A stretch of 36,592 bases of DNA from Zancudomyces culisetae (taxonomy: Eukaryota; Kickxellomycota; Harpellomycetes; Harpellales; Legeriomycetaceae). The DNA is taken from assembly GCA_001969505.1 (NCBI GenBank), contig LSSK01000007.1, positions 1-36,592 on the forward strand. The letters are read 5' to 3'. Below are positions 9,157-18,432 of this stretch, one piece after another. The notes below the pieces were generated by a model that was not told the DNA's origin, did not search any database, and saw only the letters and a list, made by a program, of their open reading frames with translations. The position numbers were made by a program, and so were the translations under genes. Each line of letters opens with the position of its first letter. The first letter of the stretch is position 1.

Positions 9157-10140
9157 ATGTACATGGAACTAGGATCAAGCCCAAGCGGTGGAAAAAGTGA
9201 AAGAAGGCTGAAAAAAGCTATAAGGAGTTTTTATCAGAGAATAGAAATGCAGAAGCCCAAGGGTTACTTGCTACTTCATGCTGTAGCAGTAACGGTATAC
9301 ATAGGATTGTACTGTTTACATACAGTTTCAACAATACATACAAACAAGGCTTGGGTAGCAGGTTTGTTCGTTGCCGATTTGTTGCTGTCGATCCTGTTTT
9401 TTGGAGAATATATTCTCAAACTATACTCGAGTAATAAGCGGATAAGATTTGTGTTAAAGGGAAACAATATATTTGATTTGGTCACAACGCTACCGTTATT
9501 TATAGAAATGTTTTTTTTGGTGGTGATTGGAAAAAAAGAAACAGTGGTACCCTTACAGTATATTCGAGTGTTGAAAGCATTTAGGGTTCTCCAGTTGTAC
9601 CAGTTTGGGCAAACCAATAAAAGCGTAAAGGTGGCAGTATTGGCATTGCGTAGAAGTTGGGAGCAAATTGCGGCAGTGTTGATATCACTGGTAGTGCTGA
9701 TGGTTACGTCATCCAGTTTGATGTTCTTGGTTGAGAATAGTCACTATTCTGAAGATAATCTAACATGGTACAGAGTGGTCGAAGGAAAACCACAAGAAAG
9801 TCCGTTTCAATCAGTACCAGGTACATTCTATTGGGCCATAGTTACTCTCACAACTACAGGGTATGGTGACGAATACCCAGTTACCACTATAGGAAAGATA
9901 GTGGCGGGAGTTACAATGGTTTTCGGCGTGGCGTTTATCGCACTGCCTACATCAATAGTGGGCACGAATATGGCGTACGAATGGAATGCTGCGGAAAGGG
10001 AGGAGAATGCTTTGGAAGATAAAGAGTATATTAATCAGTATGAGAACATTAGCGCTAGAAAAAATAAAATGGAACTCAAGGATGTTAAGGAAATAAAAGA
10101 AATGATTCAAGAACTTCACCAGAAGCTTCTTGCCTCTTAG
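9157..10140 (+). CDS. Voltage-gated K+ channel (Kv-type, six transmembrane segments)
   Basis: 327 residues, single exon; the first in-frame ATG after the upstream stop at 9004 is used. Architecture by eye: S1 about 37-57, S2 66-90 with acidic Glu84, S3 104-124 with Asp107, S4 134-150, S5 168-192, pore helix 223-233, selectivity filter TTTGYGD (232-238), S6 245-270 with the Kv-like ALPTSIVG. S4 carries Arg137, Lys140 and Arg143 every third residue, with further Lys at 155 and 158, so it is a short but recognisable voltage sensor. There is no T1 domain; the N-terminus is a short basic stretch and the C-terminus a short charged, probably coiled tail. It should form a tetrameric plasma-membrane K+ channel. 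Yeasts typically have TOK/TRK systems instead. Its stop codon overlaps that of convergent TOM40. Confidence 0.92.
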   Translation: MYMELGSSPSGGKSERRLKKAIRSFYQRIEMQKPKGYLLLHAVAVTVYIGLYCLHTVSTIHTNKAWVAGLFVADLLLSILFFGEYILKLYSSNKRIRFVLKGNNIFDLVTTLPLFIEMFFLVVIGKKETVVPLQYIRVLKAFRVLQLYQFGQTNKSVKVAVLALRRSWEQIAAVLISLVVLMVTSSSLMFLVENSHYSEDNLTWYRVVEGKPQESPFQSVPGTFYWAIVTLTTTGYGDEYPVTTIGKIVAGVTMVFGVAFIALPTSIVGTNMAYEWNAAEREENALEDKEYINQYENISARKNKMELKDVKEIKEMIQELHQKLLAS

Positions 10141-11482
10141 CTCTCTAGTTGCAAACCAACACCAAACTTATTTTCGCCCTTGGCATAGTCGATATCACCA
10201 GAAATCAAAAACGAAAATCCTGGTGCAATTTTTTCTTCAAGAAGCATTGACAGTTTAAAGGTGTTGTCCATCTGTGCTCGGTACGTAGCTGAAGCGAATT
10301 CATATTTGGCTCCGACAGTACACACTGCGTCGCGTCGTCCTTGCGTTGGCATGTTGAGAACTTGTAGCTCTGCACAGGCATCGACTTTGCTGCTGATCTT
10401 GCGCCAGTATGATGCTGTTAGTATATTTGTTCCTTGTGCTTGTGCTACCCATACGGATTTGTCATCTGGGGTATATCTAATTGCCAGAGATGTGGCTGCT
10501 TCCTGGTATTTTGGATATGGCTTTTGTACCATTATCTCTGCTCCGGCAGCCAGATTCTTTGTGATTGACTGTAAGTAGCTCAGTGCAAACACGCCTGTTC
10601 CTTCTGTAACAGATGGGTTTGTTATTTTTGAGTTTACAATGTAATCATCTCCATCGTATTCGGTTTCTGCTTGGAACACTGAATGTTCATCCTTTTGCAT
10701 TACTTGGATCTGTATCCTCTCAACCAGTTTTGGTGTAAAGTTATAATGTACTCTTCCTTGCAGATTTCCTTCTCTATCCATAGTTCCATGCAATAGAGTC
10801 TAATTCATATTTTAGTGTATGTCCTCTTTATACCTCTTTTCTTTTGTTGTTACTTTAATTGTATGTAAGTATATATAAATAGTAACTACTATGTAGATAA
10901 ATAAGCATAATAGGGAATCATTAAAAAAACGGTATTTTATTTACCCGATCATTCGCGAACACTGCTGCAAAGTTAAAGTTTGATGGTTTTCCTGGCAAAC
11001 CTAGCTGAAATGTGTGCATAACCTGAAAGTTTGGCGACAAAATCTTTGTAAGATCGGCTCTTCCTCCGTCAAATGTATAGTTTGTTAACAAAGTAGCTAT
11101 GAGTATCATTTGATTTATTTTAGTTTTTAGTATTTAATATTTCAATTCTGAATTATTGCATGCATTGTGCTGCTCGATTCCTGATATTTCGTAATGTGGA
11201 TCCTTTAAACACAATTACTTCCAAGAACAAATATACGTTTGAGTATCTTTGACTCAAAATTGATTGAAGTCGTATAAAAAATCCAAGATAAAATGGAATG
11301 AATCGTAATTAAATACCTTTGGACTCCTTGTTTAGTTGATCGAATTGCCCTGGTTTTGGAAGATTAATTCTTTCCCTATGCTCATTTAAGGCTTTCAAGT
11401 ATGACATTGGGTTCCAATATTGGAATGGAACTGTAGGATCCTCCGATCTATCGAATCTGCCAGTGTCTAATTTGTCTGCCAT
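10137..11482 (-). CDS. TOM40: Tom40, mitochondrial outer-membrane import channel (3 exons)
   Basis: Beta-barrel pore of the TOM complex. I assembled it as complement of 10137-10799, 10945-11096 and 11317-11482, giving 326 residues. Exon 1 starts at the ATG at 11482 (MADKLDTGRF) and ends Ser-Lys plus one base before GTATTT. Exon 2 begins after a CATAG acceptor, continues TLLTNYTFDGG, and ends at Arg before GTAAAT. Exon 3 begins after GAATTAG with TLLHGTMDREGNLQGR. Family blocks visible: LPKPGQFDQLNKE near the N-terminus, FDGGRADLTKILSPNFQVMHTF, the GTMDREGNLQGR loop, and the long beta-strand-rich C-terminal barrel ending FGVGLQLES. Introns are 145 and 220 nt. The phases fit at both joins (1 and 0). 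Its TAA overlaps the TAG of the convergent K+ channel gene. Confidence 0.93.
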
Positions 11483-12488
11483 TTTTACAATCAATTAGCA
11501 ATTAGGTATTGTGTAAGTGTATATCGTTTCGTATAGAATGTTGTTCTATCTATTAGATTCTATCAATGTTCAATGATAATTCAGCAGGAAGCAAATAGAT
11601 CAACAAGTTATAAAAGGTTCTTGGCTATTGCTTTAACTAGTAGTTTTTTGTTTTTTTTTTTTGCGCCTTAAAAACAGCCTTTATCTGAAGTGATTTTGAG
11701 TAATTTTTTTTTCGGCTTCGTTAATCAAGTTTATGGGAGGAGGAAAAATTAAAAAATCAAAAAGTGGGGGGGAGAAACCTACTAAAAGCGAGTTTTTTTT
11801 ATCTCATGTTTCCAAAGACCTCCAAATATTTTCCCCTAAACGAAACGACGATTTGGATAAATCAGATAATAAGGGGCAAGAAAAAAAAATTTTTTTTAAT
11901 TTGAATTTGATCTAAGTGGGTAGTTTTAAGAGCGTTCCAATTAGATATACATCAAGTTTGACTGTTAGGTAATCCTATTTAAAGAGAAATAAATATAATG
12001 AACTAAAAGCAAATAGTGGGATGCTGAGTCTGCTAATGTTTGAAGCGAAAGACCAAAAGATCACAACTAGCTCTTAGTTAGCCTGTACGCGTAGTAGATA
12101 ATAGTGGTGTTCGGAGGGCGTGGTGGCGCTATATCGTTAGTTTGACCGCAATTGCTAATACTCACCACCAACCATCCTTCTCTAACATGGCTTGAAAGAG
12201 AAAAGAAAATAACACGTGTTGAACAAATGGACAAAATACTGGGCTCAGTGAAGAGGGTGGTGGGAGTTCAATATCAAATGAGCTGCACCTTTGACGAGTT
12301 TTATTTTAACATGTAAAGTAATAACAAAAATATGTTGCTAATAAGTAAAATATACCGCCATTTGATTTCTACTAGCGCCAAGATAATATGATTGGCCTTT
12401 CTATCGCCATATACCACTACAAAAATAAGTAAAAAAGTAAAGTGTTCATAACGCAATATTAGCATTTATAATTACCCTAGAAAGTTCG

Positions 12489-12523
12489 TTATTATTACTA
12501 TTATTACTATTATTATTATTATT
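12489..12523 (+). repeat. TTA/ATT trinucleotide microsatellite
   Basis: About 35 bp of TTA units with two C interruptions (12498, 12507). Confidence 0.9.
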
Positions 12524-12929
12524 GTTTTAAGCATTTTCATTTAATCACCAACAAACAACAATAATCATCACTCTGTACACGCTCAATTAGCCAGGCACCA
12601 AAATTGCCATCTTTTAATTAACGACCACACATAGAAAAATAGCTGCTAGCATTATTCCTTACTCTTTTTTTTTAGATGCTAGTTTTGGAGGTGAGCGCAA
12701 ATGTTACATAAAATGGAATAATTTTATCTGAATTTCAAAGCACAATGTTTCCATTTCTCCTCGCTTTTATTTGCTTCTAATTTGGATAAGGTATTAATTC
12801 CCATTTCATTGAAAAGAAGCCCCTCTTTTCGCCTCTTAAATTTTCACCAAATATTAAACACCAAGTTGATACTAATCACCTTGTATTATATATGAAAGCC
12901 TTAAAAGCGATATCATAAGTGAGCGACAA

Positions 12930-12937
12930 TAGGGTTT
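12930..12937 (-). promoter_or_regulatory. Telobox-like motif (TAGGGTTT on +)
   Basis: Reverse complement of AAACCCTA, 66 bp upstream of the EH-domain gene start. A second copy of the octamer seen near the eIF3i gene; factor binding is inference. Confidence 0.3.
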
Positions 12938-12955
12938 CAAAGAGAAAAGACAAGC

Positions 12956-12991
12956 AATAAGAATAAGAATAGGAATAAGAATAAGAATAAA
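12956..12991 (+). repeat. Imperfect (AATAAG)n repeat in the 5' leader of the EH-domain gene
   Basis: About six purine-rich hexamers with one AATAGG variant, ending roughly 13 bp before the ATG at 13004. Confidence 0.85.
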
Positions 12992-13003
12992 GCACCAAGC
13001 AGT

Positions 13004-15526
13004 ATGTCGAGCAAACAACCGAGCTTTATCCCACCGGAGGCTTATGCAGTATACTCACAAACATTTGATGGTTGTAAGGAGGCAAATTCAAATCTGGTTG
13101 CTGGTTTGAAAGCAAGAGAAGTGCTTGTAAAATCAGGATTACCCAATTCAACTCTACACAAAATATGGAGCTTGTCTGACGTACAGCAGAATGGAGCTCT
13201 TACCAAGAATGAGTTTGCAATGGCACTTCATTTAGCCAAAACAGCGATGAGCGGTGCTGAACTGCCTGACGTGTTACCAGAAGCGGTCAAAAAAGAGATT
13301 CTAGAGCTTGATGGAAGAGTCCAAGAGGCAAGTGCAACTACAGGCGATGCCCACTCCGAGAGCAGGAATATATATGGTAGGACATCTAGTTACAGTCTAA
13401 GGGGATCTAAAGGAGTGAATACAGAAGTAAATCTCTTGACAGATGATTTTGCTACACGTTTTCCAGGGATTGAGGATATCAATCCAAATTTAAAATCCAA
13501 GCCCTCGGGAGATTCTGTATTTACATTGGAAACTAAATCTCGTGGTGGTTCATTTTCAAACAAGTGGGACCTTTCCGAGAGAGAAAGAAGAAAGTACGAA
13601 CAGATATTCACAGGTCTTGATTATCAAAACAAAGGAGAAATAGATGGAGTTGAGTTGCGAGATATTTTTCTGCAAACCGGGCTTCAACCAGAAGATTTGT
13701 CACAGATTTGGGAGTTGGTTGATAGTAAGAAAAAAGGAAAGTTGAATAAAGAGGAATTCGTTTTGGCGTTTAAAATCATTGAGGAAAGAAAAGCAGGAAA
13801 GGAAATACCCAAAACACTGCCAGCAGAACTAGAATTTGGAGTGGCAGCAGAGGAAATGCGACGTGAAGTGCTTTACGGGAAATCAAAAACCGACGAAAAA
13901 AAAGAGCCAATATCGTACGGCAACCAATATCCACCAGCTATTTCGAGTTCGAATACAAACAAAGAGACAATGTCTTTTAAGGGAGCCGCTAATGCTATTA
14001 CCAGTACTAGTGGATACGACACCAAAGTACGGACCGATGTGAATCCAACGAAAAGCTACAAGGCATCACCAGCAGCTGAAACAAAAGATGAGCAATGGTA
14101 TGGACGAGAAATTAAAAAAGAGCATACTATCACCCACGACCTGGTTGCATTCGCCGAGCAAGACCTGGACAGGGGCGATATTGAACTCAACGGACGTAGT
14201 CTAAGTGTAGCAGAAAGGCTTGCGGTTAAGGAGGCGCAGGCTCTGGTAAAGCTTTTGCTTAAGTATGCGGAACTGAGCAGAGATTTGAGTACATACAGCT
14301 CAAAGGTTGATCTGCTAACTCAAAAGCTGAGAAGTGAGGCAAAAAAGCCGAAGGAAGTGGCGAGCACAAACGAACTTGACAGGTCTTCACGTGCAACGGC
14401 AATGTTATTTGAGCGAATGAAGGAATTGACTGGCCAGACTTTTGAGATGGGCTCTTTATCCGAAGCACCAAGCCCGTTTGAAAACCAGGGCAGAGCAACA
14501 CCGCTCAATTCAAGCGTATTGAAGAAGCACGTGTCTCGAATTGAGGCTATTAAAGCGGAGGCTAACGAACTCAAAAAAAAAATAATAGAAACCTGTAAAG
14601 AGTCAAAGGAGCTATTTTCAGATCCCAACTATTTGGAACTAGAAAACAGCCAAAACTGGAACATGTTTGAGCTGGGCTCTGAAAAAGACAATGTCAAGGT
14701 TTCTGCCTTGGTCGATCAGCTTTCCTCTGTTAGAAAGCTGAATATCAAGCTTTTGGATTTACTTCCTGCAAACAGATCTGTATCACCATTTATCTCATCA
14801 CCCATCCATTCTCGTACCTCTATAACTGCAACTTCAGCTGCAAGGGCTATAAATTCATCGTCACCTCGGCTTTCCTCGATTGAAAATCCCGAGGAGAGGG
14901 CACAAGCTTTAAAGAAACTTGCTGAACAAAGGCTTCTTGAAAGGCAACGTGCTCTGGGTGTTTCTCTAGCTCCAGAGTCTGCTACGCCTACCACATCCAC
15001 TATACCCACTACATCTACAGAGCCTATACGACCATCACAGCCCCTACAACACTCACAGTCGTCATACCTCTCTCAAACTTCACAGCTTTCACAGGCTGCG
15101 GCCTCATCCTCGGCTCCTATTCCTGATAAAAATGTTCCCTCCGATAAATTTGAATCTATCTTTGGGTTAGATGCACCATCAGCTTCTGGGTTTGATTCGC
15201 CCTTTATTCAATCTACTTCGCCCACTTCTAAACGATCAGACGTTTTTAATTTAGCGAGTTCTAGTTCTAGCCCTCTCAATAAGGCCATTGCTACCACAGA
15301 CTCCGCCCCCTTATATAGACCATCAACTGGGTCACCTCTTTCTCAGCCACTTAGCAAAAATACTGCGGATCTGTTTACCAAGCTGTATGGTGCAAGAGGC
15401 AGCCCTAATCCCGAGTCTGCGTATAAATTTAGTGGTTCTTTGGAACTCCCTGATCAAAACGAGGACTCTTCTTCTGAATCTGAGTTTGATTTTTCTGATT
15501 CCGAGACAGCCCAGCCTTCTAAATAG
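13004..15526 (+). CDS. EH-domain endocytic scaffold protein (Pan1/Eps15-like)
   Basis: 840 residues, single exon. Two EH domains are visible: EH1 at about 8-100, with the conserved Trp in KIWSLSD and an EF-hand-like loop, and EH2 at about 188-282 (WDLSERERRKYEQIF onward), with IWELVDSKKKGKLNKEEF. The Trp residues that form the NPF-peptide pocket are present in both. Loop residues are degenerate (Lys replaces Ca2+ ligands in EH2), so metal binding is doubtful in the second domain. A helical, coiled-coil-prone middle (about 370-600) is followed by a long Ser/Pro/Thr-rich tail and a very acidic C-terminus with EFDFSDSE, like adaptor-binding acidic motifs. This fits an actin/endocytosis scaffold at plasma-membrane patches. 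I cannot decide between Pan1, Ede1 or a lineage-specific member; Ede1 has three EH domains, whereas two are present here. Confidence 0.88.
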   Translation: MSSKQPSFIPPEAYAVYSQTFDGCKEANSNLVAGLKAREVLVKSGLPNSTLHKIWSLSDVQQNGALTKNEFAMALHLAKTAMSGAELPDVLPEAVKKEILELDGRVQEASATTGDAHSESRNIYGRTSSYSLRGSKGVNTEVNLLTDDFATRFPGIEDINPNLKSKPSGDSVFTLETKSRGGSFSNKWDLSERERRKYEQIFTGLDYQNKGEIDGVELRDIFLQTGLQPEDLSQIWELVDSKKKGKLNKEEFVLAFKIIEERKAGKEIPKTLPAELEFGVAAEEMRREVLYGKSKTDEKKEPISYGNQYPPAISSSNTNKETMSFKGAANAITSTSGYDTKVRTDVNPTKSYKASPAAETKDEQWYGREIKKEHTITHDLVAFAEQDLDRGDIELNGRSLSVAERLAVKEAQALVKLLLKYAELSRDLSTYSSKVDLLTQKLRSEAKKPKEVASTNELDRSSRATAMLFERMKELTGQTFEMGSLSEAPSPFENQGRATPLNSSVLKKHVSRIEAIKAEANELKKKIIETCKESKELFSDPNYLELENSQNWNMFELGSEKDNVKVSALVDQLSSVRKLNIKLLDLLPANRSVSPFISSPIHSRTSITATSAARAINSSSPRLSSIENPEERAQALKKLAEQRLLERQRALGVSLAPESATPTTSTIPTTSTEPIRPSQPLQHSQSSYLSQTSQLSQAAASSSAPIPDKNVPSDKFESIFGLDAPSASGFDSPFIQSTSPTSKRSDVFNLASSSSSPLNKAIATTDSAPLYRPSTGSPLSQPLSKNTADLFTKLYGARGSPNPESAYKFSGSLELPDQNEDSSSESEFDFSDSETAQPSK

Positions 15527-16026
15527 ATTCACCTTTTCACTTTGCTTGCTACCCTCTCCTCGTGTTTTTTTTATATACCTGATTATCAACTCTATATTTG
15601 ATTTTTTAAGTTTTGATCACATTTTTTTATACTCAACTTTCAACTCATATACACATGTTATTTTATTACACGAGAATTGAAAACCAAGCGCTAAAATCAA
15701 ATTTCTATATATTCAGGGTATATAGAATGACTATGTATGTTCATCCGTCACGAGTTCAACCATTATAGCACCACTCAACCAATCCATCAACTGATTTTTG
15801 AGGAAAATGGTTTTTAGCTGCATGTTTTGATGTTATGTGTAATCTAGTTTTCTCACAAAAATCTCACTTTTTAACCAAACTATGATCGCTTTTTAATTTA
15901 CTATTTGTTTATTTGTTTATTTTTTGTACTTTGTAAACCGATAAATCGAGTTTATAAAGAACAATAATTAAATACAAGATCCCTTTTAAATTCATACTTG
16001 CCGATCCATCGAATTACGAATCTAAC
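15527..16026. other. Intergenic between two + strand genes
   Basis: AT-rich 3' region of the EH-domain gene and promoter of the zinc-finger gene. Nothing else recognised. Confidence 0.6.
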
Positions 16027-16615
16027 ATGCGAAAGAGAAAAGCCGATAATACTATGCTTCAGGACGACACCCATACAGGGTAATTGAGTAGGATTGTAAA
16101 TTAGGCTGTTTGAGCGGCAACAGTGATAACATTCTACACTTTGTATGAACATAGAAACCGTGAAGAATATGAATTTAGCATAAAATGCTCTCTGCCATCA
16201 TGCGATAATCTAGAACCCTTTAGAACCCTGGAATCTTATGAGGCTCACTACGATTTGGTTCATCGTTTTGAATGTAGCTCATGCGATGCCATTTTTTCGA
16301 GTCCCCATTTGCTCGATTTGCACATTTCTGAATTTCATGACTCTTATTTCGCTGCCTGTGTAGCCAAGGGACTGAATATGGTATTTCTTCTAATTACCAT
16401 ATGTTATATACATTTGAATGGAAGTTAGTGTAGAAATTGGTAGATAAAGATATTTTGAATTACTGTTTCTAAAATAGTACAAATGCATGGTCCCAGAGTG
16501 CACCATGGCGTTTAACACAATTGAGGAGAGAAAGAGGCACTTGGTTGGTATACATGGCTACGCCGAAAGCTACAATTGGTCATTTCTTGAGCATGGCCTT
16601 GACAATTACATTTAA
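16027..16615 (+). CDS. ZNF511-like triple C2H2 zinc-finger protein (3 exons)
   Basis: Assembled as join of 16027-16079, 16155-16380 and 16478-16615, giving 138 residues. Exon 1 encodes a short basic N-terminus (MRKRKADNTMLQDD...) and ends in phase 2 before GTAATT. Exon 2 follows a CATAG acceptor and holds two fingers. Exon 3 follows AAAATAG and holds the third. Fingers: Cx4C...HYDLVH; CSSC...HISEFH; CMVPEC...HLVGIH. The block YEAHYDLVH, then SSPHLLDLHISEFHDSYF, then MYKCMVPECTMAF has the same order and spacing as the ZNF511 family (LLDxHxxExHDSxF is its signature). Frames match at both joins, and introns are 75 and 97 nt. No ATG lies in frame upstream of finger 1 within exon 2, so the small first exon is needed. 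The molecular role of the family is poorly defined; nuclear localisation is likely. Confidence 0.87.
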
Positions 16616-16869
16616 ACTCACAACCCCTTGCCTTTTTTTTATTGAAATGCTTGTTGGTGGTTTCACTGCTCCAAGAAATACGGCTGGTACATTAACGACT
16701 ACACTCTAGCTCAACTTGGACGACAAGACAAAAAAAACACTCAGATATGCTGCTTTTTATAATTGATTGACTACCTCGGCTTTTAATTTGTAAAATTCAA
16801 ATACTACCGGAAAAAAAAATTCATAAAAGCATGCCCAAAAACTATATACCAACACAAAAGCCCACAATA

Positions 16870-17925
16870 TTAAAGCATTGATGAAGTTATAGGTCGGTTC
16901 TCAAGGACAACTCTGTATCTAACCTTTCCATCCCTTACTCTTTCAACCCCCTCGTTACACCTGCTCATGGGAAGTCTTTCGATAATTGGGCGGACATTAT
17001 TCTTTGCAGCAAAATCCAGCGTTTCTTTGATGGTCTCTATCCCACCAATCGCCGAACCACCAATGTACACCTCATTATGAATAAACAATGCTGGACTGAA
17101 TTCTAGTTTTGATGCAGGTGCCGCCAAGAGACAGATTTTCCCTCCAAAGTCTACCCATGTGAAGTATGCAGAGAAATCGCTCGTCTTTGCGTTGGAGGTA
17201 ATAAATAGATAATCCAATGATCTTGCACACTTTCTAACTTCTTCCTCATCGGTGGTAATGACAACTTTGTTAGCACCGAGCTTCAGGCACTCCTCTTTCT
17301 TGTTTGGCGAATGAGAGAACGCAGTCACTTCGCATCCAAGAGCGTTCGCAAATTGCAAAGCCAAATGGCCCAACCCGCCTATTCCTACAACACCCACACG
17401 ATCACCCTTCTTCAATCCAAACCTGATCATTGGTGTAAAAACAGTTGTACCAGCACACATCAGTGGTGCGGCTTCGGCGGAACTCAGCTTCTCCGGGATC
17501 TTAAAGGCAAAATGTGCATTCACTCTTACAGCCTCAGCATACCCACCACGCGATTGTTCCCCGTCAGCGTATTTGCCGCCATAGGTAAGAACTTGCTTTT
17601 TGCAGTGTGGGTGCAGATCTCTTGAGCAGGATATGCAATCGGGTTCCATGCAAGAAAAGACCTGCGCCCCTACACCAACTCTATCTCCGAGCGAAAGGTG
17701 AGTGACTTCTGCACCTTTGGAAACAACCTGTCCTATGATTTCGTGGCCAACCACTGCGGGGTACTTGCTGTTTCCCCAGTCTCCGTCAAGGTAATGGACG
17801 TCAGACCCACATATTCCACAACAATCAATTTTTATCTCAACGTCTTGCGGACCGAGTTCTCTTGGTTTATAGCTCCACTCCGCCAATTTCCCTTTTGGTT
17901 CATTACAAGCCCAGGCTTTAATCAT
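16870..17925 (-). CDS. NADP-dependent zinc alcohol dehydrogenase (ADH6/cinnamyl-alcohol type)
   Basis: 351 residues, ATG at 17925. A medium-chain dehydrogenase/reductase that probably reduces a range of aldehydes to alcohols with NADPH in the cytosol. Catalytic zinc ligands: Cys39 in GICGSD, His61-Glu62 in GHE, Cys157 in MCAGTT. The Rossmann motif VGIGGLGHLALQ (about 180-191) is followed by FSHSPNKKEE, where Ser and Lys residues suit the 2'-phosphate of NADP, as in yeast Adh6. The C-terminal KVRYRVVLEN is typical of the CAD group. The four structural-zinc cysteines are present (92, 97, 100, 108), but the first gap is four residues where family members usually have two. It is convergent with the zinc-finger gene. 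The exact substrate cannot be read from sequence. Confidence 0.93.
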   Translation of the reverse strand: MIKAWACNEPKGKLAEWSYKPRELGPQDVEIKIDCCGICGSDVHYLDGDWGNSKYPAVVGHEIIGQVVSKGAEVTHLSLGDRVGVGAQVFSCMEPDCISCSRDLHPHCKKQVLTYGGKYADGEQSRGGYAEAVRVNAHFAFKIPEKLSSAEAAPLMCAGTTVFTPMIRFGLKKGDRVGVVGIGGLGHLALQFANALGCEVTAFSHSPNKKEECLKLGANKVVITTDEEEVRKCARSLDYLFITSNAKTSDFSAYFTWVDFGGKICLLAAPASKLEFSPALFIHNEVYIGGSAIGGIETIKETLDFAAKNNVRPIIERLPMSRCNEGVERVRDGKVRYRVVLENRPITSSML

Positions 17926-18432
17926 GTTTATATTATCTCGTTTCCGCTCAGTGAAAAAAATAAATGCGAATTATACAAATGTGTTTTGCAACTTGAGGAT
18001 AGGAATGGTTTATATATCTGGGATATACCAGGATTCCAAGAGGAGGGGTGTGTTCATTTATTCCGAGAAATTTTGAGCGTTGAAATATTCAGGGGTACTT
18101 TGTGCTGGTTTTTTGCTTACGAGTCCAATATACATTTTGCGAATGTGAAAAAAATTATGCATCCGAAAAAATCGGAAAGGATGACTAATCATAAATAGGT
18201 CGATTATGCAAAAAAAAAAAAACCGGAAGAATGGTAAGATCAAAGATATGGCTATACATGCCGGAACTGCATCGAACCCAAAGATACAAATGGAAAAACA
18301 GAAGGGATTTTACAACAAAATATACAAGATTAAACAATTTTATTCGTAAGAGGCTGATGGCTAACAAATAAAACTAATAAATCATGAAAAAAAGTCCAAA
18401 GAGGAAGAAACAGTTTATTTAGTACAAGAAGC
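17926..18432. other. Intergenic between ADH-type gene promoter and RPP0 3' end
   Basis: Both flanking genes are on the - strand. A + strand frame (17698-18198) runs across this stretch from inside the ADH-type gene, but it starts at a non-ATG codon and shows no family feature. Nothing else recognised. Confidence 0.6.

Larger units (their letters stand above)
11483..13003. other. Divergent promoter region between TOM40 (-) and the EH-domain gene (+)
   Basis: About 1.5 kb, AT-rich. It contains a TTA microsatellite (12489-12523), a telobox-like TAGGGTTT (12930-12937), and a purine-rich AATAAG repeat just before the EH-domain ATG. A 60-codon ATG frame at 11733-11915 (Lys/Gly/Ser-rich) has no supporting feature. 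No RNA gene recognised. Confidence 0.55.

Noticed and set aside
11733-11915. 60-codon Lys/Gly/Ser-rich ATG frame upstream of the EH-domain gene
   Set aside because: Low complexity and flanked by homopolymers; nothing supports translation.
17698-18198. 166-codon + strand frame overlapping the ADH-type gene start
   Set aside because: Opens at a non-ATG codon and is largely the antisense of a well-supported enzyme gene.
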